Shown piece by piece: positions 29,285-38,922 of a stretch of DNA of 64,000 nt. Each line of letters begins with the position of its first letter. The stretch's first letter is position 1. The stretch comes from Allobosea vaviloviae (GTDB lineage Bacteria; Pseudomonadota; Alphaproteobacteria; Rhizobiales; Beijerinckiaceae). The stretch covers positions 62,001 through 126,000 of the forward strand of contig NZ_LGSZ01000019.1 of NCBI RefSeq assembly GCF_001298265.1. The letters run 5' to 3'. Both the position numbers and the translations under genes were made by a program. The notes below the pieces were generated by a model. It did not search any database. It had not been told where the DNA came from and saw only the letters and a program-made list of their open reading frames with translations.

Positions 29285-30811
29285 ATGCTTCGCAAAATCC
29301 TCTCCGTCGGCGGCTTCACCCTTCTGTCCCGGCTGTCGGGGTTCGCCCGCGACATCGTTCTCGCAGCCGTGCTCGGCGCCGGCGCGATGATGGATGCCTT
29401 CTCGGTGGCGCTGCGGCTGCCCAACCATTTCCGCGCCATCTTCGGCGAAGGCGCCGTCAACCAGGCCTATATCCCGGCCTATGCGCGCATCCGCCAGCAG
29501 GGCGGCGAGGCAGCGGCTGCGCTGTTTTCCAACCGCGTCTTCAGCCTGAACCTGATCGTGCAGCTCGTGCTGGTGGCGATCGCCCTGCCTCTGATGCCGG
29601 AGATCGTGCGGCTGCTGGCGCCGGGCTTCGCAAACGATCCGCAGCGCTTCGATCTCGCGGTCGCGCTGACGCGGATCACCTTTCCCTATCTGCTCTTCAT
29701 CACGCTGGTGACGCTGCTTTCGGCCAATCTCAACGCGGTCGACCGCTATGCGGCCGCGGCGGCGGCGCCGATCCTGATGAACATCTGCCTGATCGCGGCG
29801 CTGGCGGTGGCCTTCCTGTTCCCGAGCGCGGCCTATGCGGCCGCCTGGGGCATGGCGGCGGCGGGCGTGCTCGAATGGCTCCTGGTCGCCATCGCGGCGC
29901 GCCACGCCGGCGTCGCCGCCGCGCTGACGCGCCCGCGCCTCGACGCCGATGTCAGGAGCTTCTTCAAGGCCTTCGGCCCGGCCGTGATCGGCTCCGCCGG
30001 CGTTCAGATCGCGCTGTTCGCCGACACCATCATCGCCTCGCTCCTGCCGGCCGGCGCCTATGCCTCGCTGTATTACGCCGAGCGGCTCTATCAGCTCCCG
30101 ATCGGCGTCATCGCCATCGGCGTCGGCACCGTGCTGCTGCCGACGATGAGCCGCCTGCTGGCGGCGGGCAACGAGGCCGGATCGGACAAGGCCCAGAACC
30201 GCGCGGTGGCTCTGACGATCGTCGCGGCCGCGCCGTTCGCCGCCGCCTTCCTGGCGATTCCCGAGCTGATCGTCTCGGCCTTGTTCGAGCGCGGCCGCTT
30301 CGATGGAGCCGCGAGCCAGGCGGCGGGCGCGGTGCTGCTGGCCTATGCGGCCGGCCTGCCGGCGATCGTGCTGATCCGGACGCAGCTCTCGACCTTCCAG
30401 GCGCGCGGCGACACGACGACGCCGATGCTGGTGTCGCTCGCCGCCATCGGCGCCAATGTCGCGCTGAAGCTGTTGTTGTGGCGCGATTTCGGAGCGCCGG
30501 GGCTGGCACTGGCGACGGCCGCAGGCGCCTGGATCAATCTCGGCGCGCTGTTCGTGCTCGGCGTGCGGCGTGGCTGGGCGCGTCCGGATCCGCGGCTGGC
30601 AACGCTGATCGCGGTGACGCTCTGCGCGGCCGTCCTCGCCGGGCTGGTGGCGCGTGTCGCCACGCCGGTCCTGCTCGCGGCGATGGCAGGCTTTCCCTAC
30701 GAGCCAAGGCTGGCTGCGCTCGCCGTCGTCGGCGTCATTGCGGGCGGCCTCTATGCGGTCGTGGTCGCGGGCGGGCTCAAGGCCTCGGGGACGTTGCGGC
30801 TGTTGCGCTGA
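29285..30811 (+). CDS. murJ: lipid II flippase MurJ (MviN)
   Basis: MurJ flips lipid-linked peptidoglycan precursors across the inner membrane. The 508-residue protein has about 14 hydrophobic segments. It begins MLRKILSVGGFTLLSRLSGF ARDI..., the normal MurJ N-terminus, with DAFSVALRLPNHFRAIFGEG, NQAYIPAY and YYAERLYQLPIGVIAIGVGT further on. The essential Arg residues of the central cavity lie in the first helices. It is single here, downstream of a palindromic repeat. Confidence 0.96.
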   Translation: MLRKILSVGGFTLLSRLSGFARDIVLAAVLGAGAMMDAFSVALRLPNHFRAIFGEGAVNQAYIPAYARIRQQGGEAAAALFSNRVFSLNLIVQLVLVAIALPLMPEIVRLLAPGFANDPQRFDLAVALTRITFPYLLFITLVTLLSANLNAVDRYAAAAAAPILMNICLIAALAVAFLFPSAAYAAAWGMAAAGVLEWLLVAIAARHAGVAAALTRPRLDADVRSFFKAFGPAVIGSAGVQIALFADTIIASLLPAGAYASLYYAERLYQLPIGVIAIGVGTVLLPTMSRLLAAGNEAGSDKAQNRAVALTIVAAAPFAAAFLAIPELIVSALFERGRFDGAASQAAGAVLLAYAAGLPAIVLIRTQLSTFQARGDTTTPMLVSLAAIGANVALKLLLWRDFGAPGLALATAAGAWINLGALFVLGVRRGWARPDPRLATLIAVTLCAAVLAGLVARVATPVLLAAMAGFPYEPRLAALAVVGVIAGGLYAVVVAGGLKASGTLRLLR

Positions 30812-30814
30812 GCC

Positions 30815-31795
30815 TCAAGCGAGGAAGCCCCTCGCCGTCTCGCCGAGCAGGATCGCGGCCTCCTCGACCATGCGCGTGACGATCTCGCCGGCTGGCGGAA
30901 CATCCGTCACCAGACCCACCGCCTCGCCGACGATCGCCGCGGCGTTTTGCGCATCGCCCGCCATGAAGGCCTCGCGATAGGCGGGCGCCTCCCGCTCGAT
31001 ATCGGAGCGGAGCTCGTCGTCGCGGCCAGCCCAGCGCGCGGTGAAAGCGTTTGCGGCGACGCGGATGTCGAAGGGTTTGGGCCAGTCGAGCCGGCGCGCA
31101 ATGTCGGGCAGCGAGGTGCGAAGCGTGCCGTCGCCGGTCGCGGCAAGCGCGGCTGCATGGTGGCCTTCATGGACCAGCGCCTCGCGGCTCGCCCAGAAAC
31201 GGGTGCCGACGAGCACGCCGTCCGCACCCAGCATCAGCGACGCCGCAAGTCCGCGGCCGTCGGCGATGCCGCCCGCCGCCAGAAGCAGCGTGTCGGGGCT
31301 CTGGCGGGCAAGCAGGTCGGCGACCTCGGGCACGAAGGGCAGCGTCGCGCGGCGGTGGCCATGCCCGCCGGCCTCGCCGCCTTGCGCGACAATGATCGCC
31401 GCTCCCGCATCGAGCGCCTGCCGGACATGGTCGAGCGACTGGCACTGGCAGATCAGCGGCACGTCGGCGGCCGCGATCTCGGCGGCGAAGGGGGCGGGAT
31501 CGCCGAAGGACAGCATCATCGCGGCGGGACGATGCGCCAGCGCCTGCGTCAGCAGATGCGGCTGCTTCGCCATCGACCAGGTGATGAAGCCGCAGCCGAT
31601 GCGGGTATTGCCGGCCTGGCCGAATTGCGTCTCGAGCCAGGGCCCGTCGCCATAGCCGCCGCCGATCAGGCCAAGGCCGCCGGCCCGCGTTACGGCGGCA
31701 GCGAGCGCGCCGCCAGCCGCCAGCGCCATCGGCGCCGACAGGACGGGGTGCTCGATGCCGAGCCGCTGCGTCAGCCGGGTGACGAGGCGGGCCAT
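30815..31795 (-). CDS. NAD(P)H-dependent flavin oxidoreductase, nitronate monooxygenase family
   Basis: A 326-residue FMN-dependent TIM barrel. It opens RLTQRLGIEHPVLSAPMALA and carries AGGLGLIGGGYGD, AIIVAQGGEAGGHGH and LLLAAGGIADGRGLAASLML, followed by GADGVLVGTRF, the phosphate- and flavin-binding blocks of the nitronate monooxygenase family. True substrate is open; many members are annotated as 2-nitropropane dioxygenase without proof. It starts 5 bases after the aminotransferase gene ends, so the two form an operon. Confidence 0.9.
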   Translation of the reverse strand: MARLVTRLTQRLGIEHPVLSAPMALAAGGALAAAVTRAGGLGLIGGGYGDGPWLETQFGQAGNTRIGCGFITWSMAKQPHLLTQALAHRPAAMMLSFGDPAPFAAEIAAADVPLICQCQSLDHVRQALDAGAAIIVAQGGEAGGHGHRRATLPFVPEVADLLARQSPDTLLLAAGGIADGRGLAASLMLGADGVLVGTRFWASREALVHEGHHAAALAATGDGTLRTSLPDIARRLDWPKPFDIRVAANAFTARWAGRDDELRSDIEREAPAYREAFMAGDAQNAAAIVGEAVGLVTDVPPAGEIVTRMVEEAAILLGETARGFLA

Positions 31796-31800
31796 GGTTC

Positions 31801-32664
31801 TCAGACCTTCGCGCTGTTGGCGAAGTCCATGTAGATTTCTCGCGCGTGGCGATAGAGCGGGCCGGGCTGGAGCTGGCGGCCGTCGATGCGCCCGACCGGC
31901 ACGACCTTCGAGTAGTTGCCCGAGGAGAAGATCTCGTCGGCCTGCTCGAAATCGCTGTAGCGCAGGCTGACCTCCTCGACCGTGACGCCGCCCTGCCGGA
32001 GCAGGCCGATGACGCGCTGGCGCGTGATACCGTTCAGGAAGGTGCCGTTGGGAACAGGCGTCTTCACGATGCCGTCCTTAGCGAGGAAGATGTTGGAGGT
32101 CGCGGTCTCCGCGACATTGCCGAGCATGTCGAGCACCAGCGCATTGTCGAAGCCGGCCGCCTTGGCGGCTTTCAAAATGCGAGCGTTGTTGGGGTAGAGG
32201 CAGCCGGCCTTGGCGTCGGTTGGGGCGGTCTCGATCGAGGGGCGACGGAACGCTCCTTGCGTCACCGAAAGCCCGCCCTCGGGCAAGCCCATGGGCGCCT
32301 CGAACAGGCACAGGCAGAACTGCGTCGACTCCTCGTCGGCGATGATGGTCGAGACGCCGTCGGCCTCGGCCCAGTACATCGGCTTGATATAGAGCGCGGT
32401 CTCGCCGCTGAACTTCTTGATGCCCTCGCGAGCCTTGGAGACGATCTCCTCCGCCGATTGCGTCGGCTTCAACCCGAGCGCCAGGGCGGAGCGGTTGACG
32501 CGGGCGGCGTGCAGATCGAGGTCGGGCGCCAGACCGTCGAAATAGCGGGCGCCGTCGAAAACGGAGGAGCCCTGCCAGGTCGCATGGCTGCGCGGGCCCA
32601 TGATCGGCGGATTGCCCTCGTGCCATTCCCCATCGAACCAGGTCCAAGTCTTCGAATACCAGGC
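31801..32664 (-). CDS. branched-chain amino acid aminotransferase-like class IV enzyme
   Basis: 287 residues from ATG 32664, which has an AGGAG site upstream (the frame opens at 32688). Class IV PLP fold motifs are FDGARYFDGL, the cofactor lysine region AKAGCLYPNNARILKAAKAA, and LDMLGNVAETATSNIF with the conserved Glu. It most resembles IlvE-like transaminases, though D-amino-acid or aminodeoxychorismate-type activity cannot be excluded. It is the first gene of an operon with the flavin oxidoreductase. Confidence 0.87.
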   Translation of the reverse strand, partial: AWYSKTWTWFDGEWHEGNPPIMGPRSHATWQGSSVFDGARYFDGLAPDLDLHAARVNRSALALGLKPTQSAEEIVSKAREGIKKFSGETALYIKPMYWAEADGVSTIIADEESTQFCLCLFEAPMGLPEGGLSVTQGAFRRPSIETAPTDAKAGCLYPNNARILKAAKAAGFDNALVLDMLGNVAETATSNIFLAKDGIVKTPVPNGTFLNGITRQRVIGLLRQGGVTVEEVSLRYSDFEQADEIFSSGNYSKVVPVGRIDGRQLQPGPLYRHAREIYMDFANSAKV

Positions 32665-32811
32665 CATCAGGCGCTCCTGCTGTCGCAATCGACGTTGCGC
32701 GCACCGTCTGCCCCGGGCCTTCCTTCGTCAACCTGAAGCCCTGCACAACCCGATGACGGGATGTGATGGAAGCGATCGGTGCCGGTGATGTTTCAGCCAG
32801 CGCGTCGTCTT

Positions 32812-32891
32812 CGTCATTGCGAGCAGAGCGAAGCAATCCAGAAGGTCTCGCTCGACGTCCCCTGGATTGCTTCGCTGCGCTCGCAATGACG
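32812..32891. repeat. palindromic repeat of the GTCATTGCGAGC...GCAATCCAG type
   Basis: Arms CGTCATTGCGAGC...GAAGCAATCCAG and their complement CTGGATTGC...GCTCGCAATGACG face each other across about 20 bases. From memory this palindrome type is widespread in genomes of many phyla. It sits between the aminotransferase start and the end of azlD. Confidence 0.85.
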
Positions 32892-32915
32892 GAGGCGGTG
32901 CCGGGGCGGGCGAAA

Positions 32916-33233
32916 TCAGAATCCCAGCGCGCGCAGGCCCGCGATCGTACCCATCCCCACGAGCAGAGCCAGCAATTCGCTGCGGCGGAGCACCATGCTG
33001 CCGATCGCGGCCAGGAGCGCGACCGCCGCCGCCGGTCCGAGACGCTCGATCAGCGGCAGCACGGTCGCCGCGATGATCGAGCCGGGCAGCGCCGCGAGCC
33101 CGCGCCGGACATGCGGCGTCAGCGGGATGAAGCCCATCAGCACCACGCCGGAGATGCGGCAGAGATAGGTCGCCAGCGCCATGGCGAGGATGGCGAGGAC
33201 CGGCCCCCAGATGCCGGGCTCAGGCAGCGTCAT
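32916..33233 (-). CDS. azlD: AzlD-family small membrane subunit of an amino acid exporter
   Basis: 105 residues from ATG 33233, overlapping the azlC stop by 14 bases. Four hydrophobic segments (WGPVLAILAMALATYLCRIS first) fit AzlD, which with AzlC exports branched-chain amino acids and analogues. The basic N-terminal extension of the open frame up to 33293 overlaps azlC and is not included. Confidence 0.9.
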   Translation of the reverse strand: MTLPEPGIWGPVLAILAMALATYLCRISGVVLMGFIPLTPHVRRGLAALPGSIIAATVLPLIERLGPAAAVALLAAIGSMVLRRSELLALLVGMGTIAGLRALGF

Positions 33234-33927
33234 CGGTAAACGCTCCCACGAGCGCGCCCGAGAGCGAGCCGACGATGATGAAGGCGTAGCCATCGACCAG
33301 CTTGGAGGTGACCAGCGCCACGATGCCGGCGACCAGCCAGGGCACGGCCGCGCGCTTGCCCCGCCAGAGCGGCACGATCATTGCCGCAAAGAAGATCGGC
33401 AGGACGAGGTCGATGCCCAGGCGACGCGGATCGGCCATCAGGGCACCCAGTGCATGGCCGGGAATGGTGAAGAGGATCCAGACGAGCCAGAGCGCCAGGC
33501 CGGCCCCGATCAGGACGCCGAGATCGCGGCCGCCCTCGGTATGGTAGCGCGTGCCGATCACCCAGTTGGCGTCGGTGAAGAAGAACAGGTGGAAGGCGTT
33601 GAGCGATTTCGGATAATGCGCGAACCAGGGCTGGAGCGAGGCGCCCTGCAGCACCATCCTGGCGTTGACCGTGGCCGTCAGCGCGGCGAGAGCGACGATC
33701 CCGCCCCAGCTCCATTCCGGCCGCCACAGCTCCAGCGCGATCAGCTGCGAAATGCCGCCATAGACCAGCGCGCTCATCAACAGCGTCTCGAACAGGCTCA
33801 GGCCCTTCGCCGAGGCGGCCGCGCCGAACGCCACGGCGAAGATGATGACGCCGGGCATCAGAACCGAGACCCTGCGAATGCCCAGCAGCATGCCTGCGGC
33901 CGAAACCGGAAAGGCAGCATGACCCAT
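33220..33927 (-). CDS. azlC: AzlC-family branched-chain amino acid export protein
   Basis: A 235-residue membrane protein with MPGVIIFAVAFGAAASAKGL, the QLIALELW region and FTDANWVIGTRY, the typical AzlC segments, and about seven hydrophobic helices. AzlC is the large subunit; azlD follows with overlap. The nearby branched-chain aminotransferase supports a role in branched-chain amino acid handling. Confidence 0.92.
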   Translation of the reverse strand: MGHAAFPVSAAGMLLGIRRVSVLMPGVIIFAVAFGAAASAKGLSLFETLLMSALVYGGISQLIALELWRPEWSWGGIVALAALTATVNARMVLQGASLQPWFAHYPKSLNAFHLFFFTDANWVIGTRYHTEGGRDLGVLIGAGLALWLVWILFTIPGHALGALMADPRRLGIDLVLPIFFAAMIVPLWRGKRAAVPWLVAGIVALVTSKLVDGYAFIIVGSLSGALVGAFTDDAA

Positions 33928-34345
<418 letters not shown>

Positions 34346-34954
34346 ATGATCTGGCTGACCTCTCCCGACATGACCGCCGCGACGTTGCCTGCCGCCTGGC
34401 TGATCGCGACTGGCGCTCAGCCCGGCAATCTGACCGAGCGGTCGCAACTGCGGCGCGAGACCGCGCGCGAGGTGATCGCGCGGCAGCTCGGGCTGCCCGT
34501 GAAGGCCGTAACGATCGGACATGACGGGAAGGGGCGGCCCCTTCTGACAGGACCGGATGGTGCGGGGCTGCATCTGTCGCTGGCGACGCGCGCAGGGTTG
34601 GTGGCGGTAGCGCTGGCGCGGCGGCCGGTCGGCATCGATGTCGAGCGCGTCGATGCCGCCGCTGCTGCGCCGCTGGAGGTTCTCCACCCGGAGGAGGCGG
34701 CAATGCTGCGCGGTCTGCCGGAGTCGTCGCGCCCGCTCGCCTTCGCCCGTCTCTGGGCCGCCAAGGAGGCCTATGTGAAGGCGCTCGGCAGCGGCTTCCT
34801 GCGGGCGCCGGAGAGCTTTGCCGTGACGCTGCTGGCAGCAGACAGGTTTGCGGTCGCCGACCCCTTCAACGCCGGCGCGATCGAAGGTGCTGTCCGGACC
34901 ATCGAAAACGGCGGCCAGGAGATCCTGGCCGCCGCGATGGTGATCCTGGACTGA
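34346..34954 (+). CDS. 4'-phosphopantetheinyl transferase (Sfp type)
   Basis: 202 residues. The enzyme moves phosphopantetheine from CoA to a carrier-protein serine. The family motifs are VGIDVERV (metal-binding Asp) and ARLWAAKEAYVKALGSGF (WxxKEAxxKxxG). The size is that of Sfp/EntD-like enzymes, larger than AcpS. No polyketide or nonribosomal peptide gene is in the window, so its carrier is unknown. Confidence 0.93.
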   Translation: MIWLTSPDMTAATLPAAWLIATGAQPGNLTERSQLRRETAREVIARQLGLPVKAVTIGHDGKGRPLLTGPDGAGLHLSLATRAGLVAVALARRPVGIDVERVDAAAAAPLEVLHPEEAAMLRGLPESSRPLAFARLWAAKEAYVKALGSGFLRAPESFAVTLLAADRFAVADPFNAGAIEGAVRTIENGGQEILAAAMVILD

Positions 34955-34964
34955 GACCTCGGTC

Positions 34965-35705
34965 TCAGCCGGGCTGATCGGCCGGCTTCTTCTTCAGGGC
35001 ATAGGCGATGGCGCAGACCAGCGCCGCCCCGATGATCGAGCTGACATAATGCGGCATGTCGGCCGGACCGATGCCGATGGCGCTCTCCTCGATCGGCACC
35101 TTTTCGATCCAAGTCGGCATGTTGACCTCGAGCCAGCGCAGCACGGCGATGTCACCCAGGATCATCTCGGCGGCGATCCAGCCGAGCAGGGCCGCACCGA
35201 GCCAGATCAGGATCGGGTACTTGCTGATGATCGCGGTCAGGAACTGCGCGCCCATGATGATCAGCGGGATCGAGAGCAGTAACCCGAAGATGAAGAGCTC
35301 CGGGTGTCCGCGCGAGGCCGCCGCGATCGCGATGACGTTGTCCAGGCTCATCACGGCGTCGGCGATGGCGATCGTTCGCACCGCCTGCCAGAGCGTGGAG
35401 CCGCCATCGATATCGGCGTGCGATTCGTCCTCCCCCATGGCGAGCTTGACGGCGATCCAGAACAGCAGCAGGCCGCCGATGATCTTCAGATACGGCACCA
35501 GCAACAGATAGGTCACGACCAGCGCGAAGATGATGCGCAGGCCGATCGCCGCCGATGCGCCGAGCCAGATACCGACCTTGCGCTGGTTTTCCGGCAGTTG
35601 CCGGCAGGCGAGCGCGATCACCACCGCGTTGTCGCCCGACAGCAACAGGTCGATCCAGATGATCTGGAGCAGCGAAACCCAAAATTGGGAGGATGAGAAA
35701 TCCAT
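34965..35705 (-). CDS. TerC family membrane protein, copy A
   Basis: A 246-residue integral membrane protein with the hallmark LLLSGDNAVVIALACR near residue 20, VMSLDNVIAIAAASRGH with a second acidic pair, and six to eight helices. TerC-family (YjbE type) proteins are linked to tellurite resistance and, for several members, manganese export. It lies 19 bases downstream of a paralog on the same strand. Confidence 0.93.
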   Translation of the reverse strand: MDFSSSQFWVSLLQIIWIDLLLSGDNAVVIALACRQLPENQRKVGIWLGASAAIGLRIIFALVVTYLLLVPYLKIIGGLLLFWIAVKLAMGEDESHADIDGGSTLWQAVRTIAIADAVMSLDNVIAIAAASRGHPELFIFGLLLSIPLIIMGAQFLTAIISKYPILIWLGAALLGWIAAEMILGDIAVLRWLEVNMPTWIEKVPIEESAIGIGPADMPHYVSSIIGAALVCAIAYALKKKPADQPG

Positions 35706-35724
35706 AGGTCGGTCAGTCCCTTTG

Positions 35725-36429
35725 TCAGAGGGCCGGATCTGGCCGGCGGTGCTTCAGGAGGTAGCCAAGTCCGACGACGAGCAGTGCGCCGATCAGGGCT
35801 GCGGGGTATTCGAAGCGGTGGACCGTCTCGGCGCCGAAGCGGGCGACGAGCCAGGGATCGGTGTCGAACATCTCGCCTGCGACCCAGCCGAGCAGTGCGG
35901 CACCCGCCCAGACCAGGATCGGGAAGCGGGTCAGGAGGCTGGTGATCAGCGAGGCGCCGAGCACGATCAGCGGAATCGAAATGACGAGGCCCGCGACCAG
36001 CAGCGGAATCGAGTCCTTGGCGACGGCGGCGATCGCCAGCACATTGTCGAGGCTCATCACGATGTCGGCGATCGCGACCGTCTGGACGGCCTTCCAAAGC
36101 TTGCTGCTGGCGGTGATCGAATCCTCGTCGCTCTCGCCATCCTCGATAATCAGCTTGACCGCGATCCAGACCAGCAGCACGGCGCCGATGATGTGCAGGA
36201 ACGGCGTGTTGAGCAGCGAGGCGATCAACACGGTGAAGATCACGCGCAGGACGACGGCGACGCCAGCCCCGAGCGCGATGCCCTTTGAGCGCTGTTCAGG
36301 CGAAAGCGCCCGGCAAGCCAGTGCGATCACCACCGCATTGTCGCCCGACAGCACGATGTTGAGCGCGATGATCTCGAGCAGCTTGCCCCAGAGGGCGGGA
36401 TCCAAAAACGAGATCGAGGAGAAATCCAT
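35725..36429 (-). CDS. TerC family membrane protein, copy B
   Basis: 234 residues with NIVLSGDNAVVIALACRALS and VMSLDNVLAIAAVAKDS, clearly a tandem duplicate of the next gene, though diverged. Both keep the acidic residues of the two SGDN/SLDN motifs, which in homologs line the metal path. No manganese riboswitch of the yybP-ykoY type was recognised in the 92 bases upstream. Confidence 0.93.
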   Translation of the reverse strand: MDFSSISFLDPALWGKLLEIIALNIVLSGDNAVVIALACRALSPEQRSKGIALGAGVAVVLRVIFTVLIASLLNTPFLHIIGAVLLVWIAVKLIIEDGESDEDSITASSKLWKAVQTVAIADIVMSLDNVLAIAAVAKDSIPLLVAGLVISIPLIVLGASLITSLLTRFPILVWAGAALLGWVAGEMFDTDPWLVARFGAETVHRFEYPAALIGALLVVGLGYLLKHRRPDPAL

Positions 36430-36521
36430 GAACAGCAGCCCCCTTTTCGGCCCTTAGCGGCCTGGTTTCCAATTTTTTCTTCTCCCCTCCCGAGGGAGGG
36501 GAGCGTTCTTTCAGCGTCGTC

Positions 36522-37601
36522 TCAGCCCAGGGCCTGCTCGACAGCCTTGCCGGCGGCCTCGGTTCCCAGCACGCCGCCGAGATCGCGGGTGCGGGTGCGG
36601 GCATCGCCCAGCGCCCGCTCGATCGCGGCCTCGATCCCCTTGGCGGCTTCCGTCTCGCCGAGATGGTCGAGCATCATCGCCGCCGACCAGATCTGGCCGA
36701 TCGGGTTGGCGATGCCCTGCCCGTAGATGTCGGGCGCCGAGCCGTGGACCGGCTCGAACAGCGAGGGGAACTCGCCAGTCGGGTTGATGTTTCCGCTGGG
36801 GGCGATGCCGATGGTGCCGGTGCAGGCGGGGCCGAGATCGGAGAGGATGTCGCCGAACAGGTTCGACGCCACGACCACGTCGAAACGGTCGGGGTTCAGC
36901 ACGAAATGCGCGGTCAGGATGTCGATGTGGTACTGGTCGACGGTGACCTCAGGATAGTTCTTGGCCATCTCCTTCACCCGCTCGTCCCAGTAGGGCATGG
37001 TGATGGCGATGCCGTTGGACTTGGTCGCCGAGGTCAGTTTCTTGCGCGGGCGGCGCATGGCGAGCTCGAAGGCGTATTTCAGGACGCGGTCGACGCCGAC
37101 ACGGCTCATCACCGTCTCCTGCATGACGATCTCGCGCTCGGTGCCGGCATACATCCGGCCGCCGACTGAGGAGTACTCGCCCTCGGTGTTCTCGCGCACG
37201 ACGAAGAAGTCGATATCGCCGGGCTTGCGGCCGACCAGCGGGCCGGGCACGCCGGGCATCAGCCGCACCGGGCGCAGGTTCACATACTGGTCGAATTCGC
37301 GCCGGAACAGCAAAAGCGAGCCCCAGAGCGAGATGTGGTCGGGCACCTGGGCGGGCATGCCGACCGCGCCGAAGAAGAGCGCGTCATGGCCGCCGATCTG
37401 CTCCTTCCAGTCGTCGGGGAGCATCTTGCCGTGCTTGGCGTAGTAGTCGCAGGACGAGAAATCGAACTCGTCGAGACGCAACTCGAAGCCGTATTTCTTC
37501 GAGGCCGCCTCGAGGATGCGAAGACCCTCCGGCATGACTTCCTTGCCGATGCCGTCGCCCGCGATGGCGGCGATGCGATAGACGCGGTTGGTGCGGGTCA
37601 T
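36522..37601 (-). CDS. tartrate / D-malate dehydrogenase (LeuB-like)
   Basis: 359 residues from ATG 37601, overlapping the hydrolase stop by 4 bases. A beta-decarboxylating dehydrogenase: YRIAAIAGDGIGKEVMPEGL, FSSCDYYAKHGKMLPDDW, ENTEGEYSSVGGR and FGDILSDLG with the metal aspartates, then HGSAPDIYGQGIANP. The CDYYAKHGK and RPVRLMPGV wording fits the tartrate dehydrogenase/decarboxylase (TtuC, DmlA) group better than LeuB. The upstream coupled gene is a dehalogenase-like hydrolase. Confidence 0.88.
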   Translation of the reverse strand: MTRTNRVYRIAAIAGDGIGKEVMPEGLRILEAASKKYGFELRLDEFDFSSCDYYAKHGKMLPDDWKEQIGGHDALFFGAVGMPAQVPDHISLWGSLLLFRREFDQYVNLRPVRLMPGVPGPLVGRKPGDIDFFVVRENTEGEYSSVGGRMYAGTEREIVMQETVMSRVGVDRVLKYAFELAMRRPRKKLTSATKSNGIAITMPYWDERVKEMAKNYPEVTVDQYHIDILTAHFVLNPDRFDVVVASNLFGDILSDLGPACTGTIGIAPSGNINPTGEFPSLFEPVHGSAPDIYGQGIANPIGQIWSAAMMLDHLGETEAAKGIEAAIERALGDARTRTRDLGGVLGTEAAGKAVEQALG

Positions 37602-38509
37602 GGCGTGTCTCCAAAGAAGGCCGTGAATTCGGCAGCGACGAGATCGGGGATCTCCTCGGCCAGATAATGCCCGCCAGGCAAGCTGCGGCCTTGCACATTC
37701 TCCGCGCGGAGGCGCCACAGCGCCAGCGGATCGAAACATCTGCCGATGATGCCGTTGCCGCCCCAGAGCGCCAGCAACGGCTGCGTCAGCTTGCGCTCGC
37801 CATCCTCGTCGTCATGGCGGATGTCGATCGTGGCGGCGGCGCGGTAGTCCTCGCAACTGCCATGGATGACGGCCGGATCGGCAAAGCAGCGCAGATATTC
37901 GGCGAGCGCCTCGGGAGCGAAGGGCGTCAGGCCGGCCGAACCCGAGCCGCATTTCTTGCGCCAATAGGCTTCCGGGTCGGAACCGATCATCCTCTCCGGG
38001 AACGGCGCAGGCTGGATCAGGAAGAACCAGTGCCAATAGGCGCGGGCGAAGGCGTCGGTCGTGCCGGCATACATCTCGCGCGTCGGGGCGATGTCGAGGG
38101 TGGCGAGCTTTGTGACCCGCTCGGCATGGTCGAGCGCGAGGCGATGGGCCACGCGAGCGCCGCGATCATGGGCGCCGACCATGAAGCTGTGATGGCCGAG
38201 CGCGCTCATCACCTGCGCCATGTCGAGCGCCATAGCGCGCTTAGAATAGGGGAAATGCTGCGCGTCCGTCGCTGGCTTGTCGCTGTCGCCATAGCCGCGC
38301 AGATCGGCGCAGACCAGCGTGAAGCGGTTTCTCAGGCGCTCCGCGAGCTTGTGCCAGAGCACATGCGTCTGGGGATAACCGTGCAGCAGCAGCAGCGCCG
38401 GCCCCTCCCCGCCCGTCCGCACGCGAATCCGCGCGCCCGACGTCGTGACGTCGAGCAGACGGAAGCCTGGAAAGAGGCTGTCGGTGACGGGCAATTCGGT
38501 GATGGACAT
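37598..38509 (-). CDS. alpha/beta hydrolase, haloacetate dehalogenase-like
   Basis: 303 residues. LLLHGYPQTHVLWHKLA gives the oxyanion region, and VGAHDRGARVAHRLALDH has an Asp nucleophile in the H-D-R-G context typical of fluoroacetate dehalogenases rather than a Ser. RGYGDSD and the halide-pocket segment AYWHWFFL, and the C-terminal PGGHYLAEE with the catalytic His, also fit. The substrate could be another small halogenated acid or ester. Its stop overlaps the start of the tartrate dehydrogenase gene. Confidence 0.87.
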   Translation of the reverse strand: MSITELPVTDSLFPGFRLLDVTTSGARIRVRTGGEGPALLLLHGYPQTHVLWHKLAERLRNRFTLVCADLRGYGDSDKPATDAQHFPYSKRAMALDMAQVMSALGHHSFMVGAHDRGARVAHRLALDHAERVTKLATLDIAPTREMYAGTTDAFARAYWHWFFLIQPAPFPERMIGSDPEAYWRKKCGSGSAGLTPFAPEALAEYLRCFADPAVIHGSCEDYRAAATIDIRHDDEDGERKLTQPLLALWGGNGIIGRCFDPLALWRLRAENVQGRSLPGGHYLAEEIPDLVAAEFTAFFGDTP

Positions 38510-38658
38510 TCAGCAACTGCAGGGTGAACAATCCTGTGCGATTACCCTGAATCCCACGCGATTGCGTCGATCGATTATTACACAATCAGGATCAATAACG
38601 GCGATATGGGACTCGCGCGTGCGCGCATCACCGGTGGCGTTGGCTCCTCGGAGAACCT

Positions 38659-38922
38659 TCACCGCCGGTCGATCTTGTCCGTCACATGCCAGGCCCCGGC
38701 GAGAACGAGCAGGCCGAACGGGATCATGACCGCATAATAGAGCAGCACGCTGCCGATCTGCTTCAGCCAGGTTTCCAGGCTCAAGCCTGCCGCCGCGATC
38801 GGCAGGAATGCGAGAGCGGCCGCATAGCCCTTCCAGTGTATGACCTCGAACCGACCCAGCCAGCGCTGCCGAAACCAGTACTCCTTGCCGGCTGACGGCA
38901 TGCCCCGCTCACGATCCCCCAT
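38659..38922 (-). CDS. small membrane protein
   Basis: 87 residues with two hydrophobic helices (GYAAALAFLPIAAAGLSL and VLLYYAVMIPFGLLVLAGAW) and a charged N-terminus (EYWFRQRWLGRFEVIHWKG). Codon use looks genuine and no alternative frame competes. The family is not recognised. Confidence 0.55.
   Translation of the reverse strand: MGDRERGMPSAGKEYWFRQRWLGRFEVIHWKGYAAALAFLPIAAAGLSLETWLKQIGSVLLYYAVMIPFGLLVLAGAWHVTDKIDRR

Noticed and set aside
36482..36503. CTCCCCTCCC-GAGGGAGGGGAG hairpin between terC and the tartrate dehydrogenase
   Set aside because: On the strand of the neighbouring genes it is followed by A residues rather than T, so it is not a convincing terminator for them.
36430..36521. 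manganese (yybP-ykoY) riboswitch upstream of the TerC genes
   Set aside because: TerC genes often have one, but neither the conserved loops nor enough length was seen in the 92-base gap.
36522..37601. annotation as 3-isopropylmalate dehydrogenase LeuB
   Set aside because: The substrate-loop wording (CDYYAKHGK, RPVRLMPGV) and the partner hydrolase fit the tartrate/D-malate group; no leu genes are adjacent.
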